Positions 1 to 9,340 of a stretch of 43,382 nt of DNA are shown one piece after another; position 1 is the stretch's first letter, and each line of letters begins with the position of its first letter. Below the pieces are notes generated by a model. It ran no database searches and had not been told where the DNA came from. It worked only from the letters and a program-made list of their open reading frames with translations. The DNA is from Saprolegnia diclina VS20 (taxonomy: Eukaryota > Oomycota > Saprolegniomycetes > Saprolegniales > Saprolegniaceae), in contig NW_008246074.1 of NCBI RefSeq assembly GCF_000281045.1, positions 188,952 through 232,333 of the forward strand. Direction: 5' to 3'. The translations under genes and the position numbers were made by a program.

Positions 1-1009
1 CTCCCCAACCACTTGCGCGATTTCATTGCACCGCTGCGGCAGCTCCGGCGCCGGGGTACGATGGGTGCAGCGACGCGCGACGCTATCCCGATCGTCATCA
101 TCAGCAACCGCGTCTTGACCAAGAAGCAGTTTGCGGGCATTCAGTCGTATGAGCATGTCTACTATCTCCGCGGCTCGCCGCTTGCGCTACCCATCCTCGA
201 GACTGCACGAGTCGGTCGCAGTAAACGCATTGTGATCTTGCGCAACTGCTCCGAACTCGCGAACGGTGAAACCGAGACCGACCCGAACGACGTGATGGAC
301 CAAAACATGATCGACACGGATGCGATTACCCTCCATCGATTCCTCACCGAAGTGTGCGCGGCGCAGCGCTCGGACGACATGGCGCGACCGACGATCCTCA
401 TTGAGCTCGTGCGATATTATCGTATGGCGTGGTTGTAGCTCATTTCGAGTATGTAGAGCCGTCCGAATAGCCTCCGGTTTTTGAAGGACCCGACGCTCAA
501 CTACCATGACGACGACGACGCGATCAAGATGCTGACCAAGCAAGCGATTGCGCGCGTCGACGATCCGCTCGACCGTATCTGCAACCCGTTGTATGCGTCG
601 GGTACAAGCGGCCAGAATGCACAGAGTGTCATGTGTTGTGCGTAGGCAAAGTGTTTGTGTCGAATGCTCTCGATGCGCTCTTGGGGACGTGCAACAAGTA
701 TGGCAGCCTTCTGGAGCTCGTGCAGCTGCTCGTTTTGGGCGAAAATAATGCGGGTGGGCTCGATCAGATGGACATTCCGGTGCTCCAAAATGGCCGCCCG
801 TACGGCGCTTGCTTCGAAGAGCTGCTTGTGCACCAAGTACGTTTGTACAACGGTCACTCGAGTTGGAGCTCATTTTTTGTATTTTTTAGGGCATTTTGTG
901 TCTCGGGGTCTACCGCGCGCGGCCCGAAGCCGACACGAGCTACGTGGTCGTCAACCCGAATCCAGGGCTCGTCCTCGATCCTGCCGACAAGCTCTTTGTG
1001 CTGCGGTAG
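1..1009 (+). CDS. BK/Slo-type K+ channel, 3' part only (channel A)
   Basis: C-terminal part of a calcium-activated-type potassium channel; the 5' end lies outside the window. Proposed exons are <1-408, 457-601, 646-836 and 890-1009, with introns of 48, 44 and 53 nt. The visible protein is the second RCK (cytoplasmic gating) domain: a Rossmann-like stretch around nt 85-260, the acid-rich segment FLKDPTLNYHDDDDAIKML (nt 475-531), then the conserved stretch SNALDALLGTCNKYG and the closing strand DKLFVLR before TAG. RCK domains form the intracellular gating ring of Slo channels, and the DDDD run sits where animal BK channels carry the calcium bowl. Introns match channels B, C and D in position and phase. 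Channel B follows only 76 bp downstream on the same strand, so this is a tandem duplicate. Family is confident; ligand is inference. Confidence 0.9.
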
Positions 1010-1085
1010 CATGCGTTTCGGCGCAGCTAATTTTGGCGCCAACAACCAACGACCTGAGCCAAAACCGACCGACTTTTGAATTTGG

Positions 1086-3909
1086 ATGCGGCTCAAGCGG
1101 GTGCGGGCGAGCGCCCGGCGCCTCCACGCGCTTCTGATCAAGCCCCGGAAGCGCGACGAGAGCTTCCGGCGCTGGGTCGGGCGCAACCTCGACAAGTCTA
1201 TCCTTGGCGCCACGATTGACCTCTTCCAAGCCTTTCTCGGGTACTCGCCTCTCGGTGTTCTCCAAGCGATGACATTATCACATTGTAGACTCATCGTCAC
1301 GGGTCTCTATGGCCATAAAAACTGGATTGGCTGGAACAACACCCCCGACGCGGCCGAGCTGCGCTATTTCCACGCCGTCATTGGGTCGGTCTTCCTCTTT
1401 GATTATTGCCTTCGGTACGTTTGGAAAGGAGATCCGCGATTAACAATTTTCGGCAGATTCTTTGCGGCCGACAACCGCCAGTCGTATGTGCTGGCGCCGC
1501 TCGCCATCATGGACTTTCTCGCGATCTTTCCGCAGTTTACCGAGCTCGTCTTCTCGGAGGCATACCACAATGCGCACATTCTCTGGTTTGGCGCGGTTCG
1601 GACGCTGCGGCCGTTCCGGTGCCTTTGCTTCTTCCGGCTCGTGTCTTTTGCCTCGACAGCCAAGCAGCGCGAGTCGCTCCTGCTTCTTATCACCGTCACG
1701 TGCATCATCATTTGCTTTGGGGGCATGCAACAGGTGGCTCAACTCTTGGACTTTATATTGCTCTTACGAAAGTGGGCTAGGCCATCGAGGCGTGCCCGTG
1801 CAGTGCGCTCGGCGCCAACTGTACACCGGCCACGCGCGCCGTGCAAGCCGCCCACTGCCAAAACCTAACGTTCTACAACGCCATCTACTTTGTGGTCATT
1901 ACAACCGCAACGCTCGGGTTACGTTTTGGATGTCATACATGTAGTCTATATGACGGTTGGTATAGGTCGGGCGACATTGCTCCCAAATCGCAGATGGGCC
2001 GTCTCGCGGTGATCATCCTCATCATTGCGTCCAGTTTGCTGCTGCCACTTCAAATCTCAACGCTGAGCGACGTTCTCAACCGAGAGACCGAGTACGACAA
2101 GGCGTTTACCGAGCGCAAGGAGAAGCACCCGCATGTCCTTATTTGCGGCGACGTCAACTCGGGCGCGTTGGATTTCTTTCTGCGGCAGTTTCTGCACCCG
2201 ACCAACATGAACTGGAAAGACAAGGTCGTGATCCTATCGCCGACCCTGCCATCGAGCAACCTCAAACGTATTTTGCTCAACGGCGCCTACGAGCAACGGG
2301 TCAAGTACCTGCAAGGCTCGGCGATGCTCGACTCGGACCTCCAGCGCGCCAGTGCGTCGACTGCGCGGCTTTGCTTTGTCTTGGCCAACAAACTCGCACC
2401 CGACGCCGACCAGAGCGACACAGGGTCCAACTTTATCACGATCTCGCTCCGGCACCATAGCAAGCGCGGTAGGACCCTACCCCTAGCCCAGATTTTGTTG
2501 GACAAAAAAGGGTCCAATAGTCCCTATTTTCGTCCAAGTGCTCAAGTCGGACAATGTCAAGCACGTCTCGCTCTCGGGCGCCGACAACATTTTGTGCGTC
2601 GACCAGCTCAAGCTCGGGATCTTGGCAAAGTCGTGCTTGATGCCGGGCACAGCGGCCTTGATCTGTAGCGTTCTCTTTACGCTACGGCCGTTGATGGTCG
2701 ACCAACGGTTGGGCCATTTGCGTGTGGTTTGGTTTATTATGTTTTGTGTCGACTAGGGACGGGTCGTGGGCCGCCGAATTTCTCTCGGGCTGCAGTCAAC
2801 ACTTGCACGAAGTGCACTTGCCCGTGTACTTGGACCGGCTCGTGTCGTTCGAGCTGTTTGCTCACGTCTTGTACCATGAATACCACATGGTTTCTTTGGG
2901 CGGCTGCGGTGGGGACGGCTCGTATTTTTTGTTTACACCGTCGCGGGTTCTCGGCGCCGACATGGTGCTCTACGTCCTCTCGTCCGACCTGGATGTCGCG
3001 CCAACGGTAGCCGGGCTCTCGTTGACGACGCTGCAAAAGTCGATTTTTGTTTTTCGATTCCTCAAATATTGAAAACGAATTCATTTTTAGGTACAAGGCG
3101 CGATTGCCCAACTTTGACAAGATCACTCAGGCGTGGAATCGCACGACATTTACGACCAAACTAAGGACAGCGGCCCGTGCGTCAAGGGCCTCGTTCAGCA
3201 CGTCGTTTAAAGCGTCCGTGTCCCGCGTCGGGTCGCTCTCCAATATCCTTCGCCCGGGCATGAATAGCGCCAAGCCCGAGCCGAGTGCCAAGTCCCGAGT
3301 TAACTCGCGCGTTAGCCCCGTCTTGCCCTACTCGTTTGTCGACGACGAGACGCCGGACGCGCCCACCAGTGAGGTTCATTCGGCCCCCGAGGATGACGCG
3401 CTGGCCCCCGAGAATGACGTGCCGCCGTCCTCGCCATCGCACGAATCGGGCGCGTGTCCATTTTTGCCCACGGCGCTGGTGCGTCACGTAGTGCTCTGCG
3501 GTATGCCGCACTCGCTCCACGACTTTGTTGCGCCGCTGCGTCAAGAGCGGGGGATGGCCCCCGGCCTCGGGGGGACGCACCATTTGAGCAACGTCCCGAT
3601 CGTCGTGATTGCGCTCAGTCGCATGACGCCCAAGGAGCACGCGGCGATCGCGGTTTACTCGAACGTGTTTTTTGTGCAAGGATCGCCACTCTCGCTACCG
3701 ACGCTCTTACGCGCTCGCGTGCACACGAGCAAGAGTGTCGTGATTCTCCGCTCGTGCGGCACGACAGTCCGCAACAGCAGCGACCTCATTGACCAAAACC
3801 TCGTCGATATGGACGCGATCACGGTGCATCGGTTCATTTCGGATGTCTGCGCCATGCACACACCCTCCGGAATGCCTCGTCCCATGATCCTTATTGAGCT
3901 CGTACGTAC

Positions 3910-3991
<82 letters not shown>

Positions 3992-4599
3992 GATTTATCT
4001 CATGCTCGACGGGACTGACACGAAAGACTGTAGAGTCGACCGAACAGTCTTCGGTTCCTGAGCGATGACAGCGGCGCTGTGGATAATGACGAGAGAGCGT
4101 CGATGAAGCGACTGACGCAACTAGTTATTTCCCGCGCCGACGATCCGCTCGACAACATTTGCCACCCACTGTATGCCTCCGGTACGTCGAGTCTTGGCAT
4201 TCGTATGCAATAGATCAACACGAGTACTGTCTAGGGCATGTCTTTATCGCCAACGCGTTGGACGCGCTCATGGGCAACTGCAACAAGTACGGCAGCGTGA
4301 TTGATCTCGTTCATTTGCTCGTGCTTGGCGACGACGCGACCGGCGCGTCGTGTGCACTCGACCAGATCGACGTACCACGGACGCTGTGGGGCCGGCCGTA
4401 TATCGCGGCGTTCGAAGCGCTGTTGACGCACCACGTACACTGCTCGTGCGGGCGCAGCGTTTGGCTCATCGCAAGAGTGTAGGGCGTACTCTGTCTTGGC
4501 GTGTACCGCGTGCGCGGAGACAAGGCCAATTTTGTGCATGTCAACCCACCCCCCGACGTTGTCCTCAACGCCCACGACAAACTATTTGTCCTTCACTAA
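1086..4599 (+). CDS. BK/Slo-type K+ channel, complete (channel B), GSG filter
   Basis: Complete channel of 984 residues from 11 exons: 1086-1240, 1289-1414, 1457-1733, 1781-1917, 1966-2468, 2521-2719, 2757-3038, 3091-3901, 4034-4181, 4235-4434, 4483-4599. Order: short basic N-terminus, membrane segments with an S4-like stretch (RTLRPFRCLCFFRLVSFAS), pore, RCK1 from about residue 288 (HPHVLICGDV), the Slo-typical DQLKLGILAKSCLMPG segment, and RCK2 from about 691. The selectivity filter reads TLGSGD (residues 230-235) where C and D read TLGYGD; the codon is TCG just after a splice site. The intron at 2720-2756 needs a GC-AG donor, but its phase and place match C and D. Start chosen by alignment with D. 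Likely plasma- or endo-membrane; ion selectivity is uncertain because of the filter change. Confidence 0.9.
3910..3991 (+). repeat. (ATCT)n microsatellite inside a channel B intron
   Basis: About 20 uninterrupted copies of the tetranucleotide ATCT lie in intron 3902-4033 of channel B. They swell that intron to 132 nt, whereas the same intron is 48 nt in channel A, 53 in C and 50 in D. The exons on both sides are intact. Confidence 0.97.
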
Positions 4600-4709
4600 T
4601 AACTTATTCAACTACAAAATTATGACGCAAGACATCATAACTCAGTAGTCGTTACTCGTATACACGCACAGAGTTGACAAAAGAAAGCTCCATGAAGACG
4701 GATTGATCC

Positions 4710-5045
4710 TTGACAGTAGGCTGTGTGGACTGCGACTTTATCAAGGACGCGTCGAGCACGCTTCACGCGGTTCCGGTCCCCTTGGGCGTGGCCTCGCCGA
4801 CAATGCTCTTGGGCTACCCCTACGCGACGCTCAAGACGACCTCCAACATGCACCAAGCCGCATTCCGCAACCTCTGGCGCGCGCTCCGCGCGGGCATCGG
4901 GTTCAACGTCTGGCGAGTTGGGAACGATCGAGTCGTTCGCGCAGATCTACGACTACTAAGTCCAAGGATAACTGCCGTCAAGCCAAGCGTCGCAAATTGG
5001 ATTTGCGCGCGTTTTGACGCCTCAACTAAACGTGTTTCGCGTTAA
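4710..5045 (+). other. Unrecognised open frame between the two channel pairs
   Basis: An open frame of 111 codons without an obvious ATG at a sensible place. The part from about 4720 to 4911 has coding-like composition (CVDCDFIKDASSTLHAVPV, later LGYPYATLKTTSNMHQAAF and FRNLWRALRAGIGFNVW). It may begin at an AG acceptor near 4718. I recognise no family. It looks like an exon or remnant stranded between the convergent channel genes B and C; it could also be a chance frame. Confidence 0.3.
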
Positions 5046-5097
5046 CTTCACAATTTCACAAAGACGTTGCATACGTAGAGACCAGCAATCTCCTTCT

Positions 5098-5286
5098 TCA
5101 TTCGCTCGCCGGTCCGTGGCTGCGCAGGCGGCGGCGCGGGGGCTCGTCTGGCTCTTCTGTCGTCGCCCGATGACGCTTGCGGCCGCGGGCGAGGCACTGG
5201 ACGACACGGTCGGTCAAATCTTTCCAGGCGGCGGCAAAGCTACGCACTGTGTCGAGGTCCTCGGGAGACGCCAGCGACTGAGGCGG
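5098..5286 (-). other. Possible alternative last exon of channel C, or gene remnant
   Basis: On the minus strand, 14 bp past the stop of channel C, an AG acceptor (ending at 5287) opens a 62-codon frame running SLASPEDLDTVRSFAAAWKD, then a basic stretch RGRKRHR and an acidic stretch, ending at TGA (5098-5100). The last coding part of channel C contains a possible GT donor just before its final strand. Splicing from there to this acceptor removes 32 nt including the normal stop and keeps phase, adding a 62-residue tail. Not seen downstream of B or D. It could equally be a leftover of another gene. Confidence 0.35.
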
Positions 5287-5300
5287 CTAAATTGAGTTGT

Positions 5301-8300
5301 TTATTTCAAAACAAACACCAAATCCTTGGGCCCCAAAATGACATGCGGTGGCGGGTTGAGCTGAACAAAGTAGTGTTGGGGCGGTCGCAAGCGATACAGC
5401 CCAATGCACAACATCTTCTATAGGAGATGTGAGACATGTACGGTACATATATACTGAACTATACCTCTTGGAGCAAAAATGCTTCAAAGAGCGTGTCGTA
5501 CGTTTGGCCCCAATAGTGGATCGGAACTGGTACTTGGTCCAGCGGCGACGCATGGCCGTTCTCACCGCGCATACCATTATCGCCGAGCACGAGCAAGTGC
5601 GCAAGGTCGATCGTGCTGCCATGCACCGTGCAGAGCCCAAGGAGCGCATCCAGCATTTGAGAAAACAACACATTGCCTACACTCTACCATCAGACAAGAA
5701 GACACCGATATCGGCAACCGGCAGCATAGAACGGATGCGAAAAGGGCCGCAAGAAGTCTGGCTCGTCTTGGTGCACTACCGGTGGCGCGCTGTCGTCCGT
5801 TGCATCTCTGAGAAACTGCAAACTGGTGGGTCGTTGCTACGCCAACGTCGGTCAGTATGCACGATCGTCGACGCGACGACGATCAATACCACTTCCATCA
5901 CAATCGAGGGTGGGAACCCGGTCGGATCGCCGTAGAGATCGCACACTTGGCGCAAGAAGCGGTGCAAAGAGAGGGCTTCCGTGTCGGCCACATACTCGGT
6001 GTTGTCGTCCTCGGTTGTATCGTCGCTTGAGGCAAGCAGCACGATGGTTTTGGCGGCAAACACGCGAATGTGGTGCGCGACCTCGATCGTATGGGGCGAG
6101 CCTTGCACGTGGTAGATGTTGCCATACGTGGCGATGCGTGCGTGCAGCGCCTCGGACATGGGCGTCGGACTCACAATCACAATGATCGGCGCCGCCTGAC
6201 CGGGCAGGCGAAGCGGCTGGACAAAATCGAATAGCTGGCTAGGCACCCCACAGAGCACAATGTGCCCCGAGAGGTCGGGGGGTAAATCCAAGCCCAAAAA
6301 CGTCTGAAAAGCCGCAATGTGTTCGGCGTGCGAGAGGCGCTGTACCGGCAGCATCGTGCGCCGGTGCGTGCCCGACAAACGCATGACCGAGAGCACAGAG
6401 AGAGGAGGTTTGCCCACCGATAATGGCACGTCGACGGGACTCGATGCACTCACTTCTGCGCTTTTTTCGAGTACGGGAGCAACGTTTTTGCAGCTCGTGT
6501 CGAGCGCTGCGACCGAAGGGCCGACGTCGTTGGGACTAAAGCGGGTGCTGCCGGCGCGGTCGATGGGTGGCACACACGTTTCCATCGAGTGGGGCACGAC
6601 TGCGTTGCGCCGGCCGAGCGAGAGTTTGGTACTCACTTGTTCGCGTGTGCTCACCGAACTGCGCTTGGTGCTGGCTTTTGAGAGGGTTTTCTTGGGCGGA
6701 AGCGGCGCCACAAGGCTTGTGCGGTGCGTCAAGCGGCGAAATTGATTGCTAAACGCTCGAAAATTCCACGCTTGCACAATCTTGTCGAAATGCGGTAGTA
6801 TTGCCTCGTACCTAGACACGCTTGTGAGGCATATCGTCATGAAAACCGAGTCGGATCGACCGCTGGAGCGTCGTGAGCGTAATGTCTTCGACCCGGGTTT
6901 GAACCGACGACGAGGTTGCAAGCACAAAGATCGACCACGTCCAGCGCACGTGCGCGGACGCAGGAAAGAGCCGATGTGCGTCGCCATCAAAGATGCCAAT
7001 CGGTAGCATGTCAAACTCGTTGAAACAAATGTACGTCCAGGCCGTAAAGTTGATGAGGCGGTCGAGAAATTTGGGAATCCCACATTCGTAAATCCGGTGG
7101 CGTGCGCCCGACGTAAAGTCGTCAGCCCACGTCCCTTTGCTACACGACCAATTTCGTCTTTTCGGTAGGTGGTTAGGTCGTCATCGAGTGTACCTGGCCC
7201 GCGCAAGGCGCGGAGATGGAAACAAAAGGCTCGAAATAACACCTAGAATGCCGGGCACCAAACAGGCTTTGGCCAAGAGACCGAGCTTGAGTTGGTCAAT
7301 GCACACGACATTGGTTGCGCCGGATAGCATGACGTGATCTAAATAGTCGGTGCCCACGACTTGGGCAAACACAGGCACTAGACACAAGTCACACCTACCC
7401 CTCGCAAGGTCGACTACCGTCCTTGTTGCAGTGCCGCAGCGAAATCGTGAAAAAATTGGTGGCCGTATCGTCCAAAGGCGTGCGCGTCAAAATGTAGCAA
7501 GCGCTCGCGACCAAAATACTGGCCCGGTGCAAATCGGCTTGGAGCATCGGCGAGCCCGAGAGGTACACGACGCGCGGCTCGTACTTGGGATGCAAAAGGA
7601 GGCGCTGCAGCCCGCGCGACGGCGGACCCGGTGCGAGCACCACAACTGTTGTATTCCACGTCATCGGGTTGGCGCAGAAAAACGTGTGGAGGAAGAACTC
7701 GAGCGCGCTCGGGGCGACGTCACCGACGACAAGGACGTGGGCATTTGCTTGCGGAATTGCTCGGTACGCGCGGTCGTAGGCCGAGACGCGGTTGAGCACG
7801 TCGCTGAGGCGTGAGATTTGGAGTGGGAGCCACGCCCCACTGACGCCGATCAAGAGAACCACGAGCGCCTTCCCCGCCGTACTGTGTGGTGCAATGTCAC
7901 CATACCTACGCATTCAATTGATTCGGGGATTTATTCGTTTGAGAATCAAATGTACCCGAGGGTCGAAATCGTTATGACAATGAAGTACATGGACGTGTAG
8001 ATCTCGAGCACTTGGCACTGCATTTGCCGCGGCTGCTTGTTCGATCGCGTACGTTCACACGTCCCGAACTCCGTGCACGGACACGCTTCGACCGCCTATA
8101 CTCGGGCGTGAGCAGGATCGATTTATAGACCATGGAAGTACTTGAAAGAGACTGCCAAAGATGACAATAATGGAGATGACGCCGAGCGCCAAGGTGCAGA
8201 TTTGCCGCCACTTGGCGCTGCGAATGAGCCCAAGCGCGCGAAACGTGCAAACACATCGCAGTGGGCGCAGGCTCTTGAGGCTCAGAACGAGCGTATGGTG

Positions 8301-8744
8301 CGTTGCGTCGTCCACGACCAAGTCGACGAGCTCGGGCAAGATCGTCGCAAATTCAACGAGCGGCAAGAACGTCAAGGCGTAGCGCACGCGCTGGTCGGCT
8401 GCGTAGAGTCTACGCAATTCTACTGTCAATATTACGACGCCAAGAAAGAAGCGACCGAAGGCTGTAGTCGGCCGCGTAGAGCGTGCCCATGGCCAAGTGC
8501 AGGTACTCGAGCCACATAGCGTCCTTGGTCGTGGCCCAGACGAGCCAATTTTTGACAATGTACAAAAAGACCGCGACCGCCCTAGGCAATGTGAGGCGGG
8601 GTAGCACGGCCTTTCGTACGCCAAGGCAAAGTGGAGGACGCTCAGAATGTCGGACGCGAGCGAGTGGGTGAGGTTGCGCACGACCCACTTACGCCGCGAC
8701 TCGCCCGGCATGCGCCGCTGCAGGAGCGGGTGGTGGGGAGCCAT
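5301..8744 (-). CDS. BK/Slo-type K+ channel, complete (channel C)
   Basis: Complete channel of 992 residues from 11 exons (minus strand): 8620-8744, 8456-8581, 8142-8409, 7956-8095, 7418-7905, 7194-7377, 6861-7139, 5890-6811, 5719-5836, 5465-5676, 5301-5417. Introns are 38-54 nt and fall at the same places and phases as in B. The pore has the canonical filter TLGYGD (residues 218-223). RCK1 is recognisable (HVLVVGDVAPSALEFFLHTF), followed by DQLKLGLLAKACLVPG. A low-complexity Ser/Thr/Pro linker precedes RCK2 (HIVLCGVPSQLFDFVQPLR). It is the most diverged of the three complete copies; the region after RCK2 corresponding to the calcium bowl is FLRDATDDSAPPVVHQDEP, with no run of aspartates. It converges on channel B. 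Confidence 0.92.
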
Positions 8745-9340
8745 GGCAGCCCCGGTGTGTATAAAGCGCTAATTTAGTCGTACGTCAGTTAGCACTAGGA
8801 CCAATTTAGAGTTTCGACTACCATTACATGATCTTTTTCAAACAGATACAATGTCATTTTTACAGAGGTTCGACCCCGCTTGAAGTTTAGCTCCAAGTCG
8901 TCGTAGCGATCACGTCTGCTGCTCTACCCGACCACGGCCCACATCCTCGCCGCCAAAAAAGATCAGACTCACAACCTCGCCATCGAGGACCCTGGGCAGC
9001 CGGATCATCACTGGCATCCACGGCTTTCTAGCCTACACGAGCGTCGAAAATGTGTTCCATAGATCACGCTCGCAGGTCGACCAGCTCCATTCCTCGACCA
9101 AGATGCGAAGTCTTTGTGTCATAATGAAGATAACGCGGAACACGTTCATATATATATATAAAAGATGCTTCACACAAAAGACAGGCCAATGGCATCATTG
9201 CATCTTGTACAATCGATATTTGGTTAAAGAAGAAATTGTGATTGCAGTTGATTGCTGAACAATGCCTACAATCGATCTTTGCCCACTGTAGAGGCACCTA
9301 CACCTAACTCTATAACTATCTACAAGAACAATTCTCTCAC
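8745..9340. other. Spacer between channels C and D with a coding-like fragment
   Basis: 596 bp upstream of C and downstream of D. On the + strand, 9008-9153 reads as an open stretch (RIITGIHGFLAYTSVENVFH, then MRSLCVIMKITRNTF) followed by a short (TA)n run at 9149-9160. The last 46 nt resemble a segment at about 5030-5080 on the other strand. The promoter of channel C must lie in the 8745-8900 part; I see no clear motif. Confidence 0.4.

Noticed and set aside
187-873. Minus-strand frame of 228 codons opposite channel A
   Set aside because: Antisense shadow of well-supported exons of channel A.
1415-1456. Reading channel B straight through this 42-nt segment, which is open in frame
   Set aside because: It has GT...CAG ends, and C and D have introns at the same site and phase; removal gives the conserved LRFFAADN.
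9149-9160. Short TA run as a promoter TATA box
   Set aside because: It is a simple (TA)n run, lies over 400 bp from the start of channel C and on the 3' side of D, and no start site can be tied to it.
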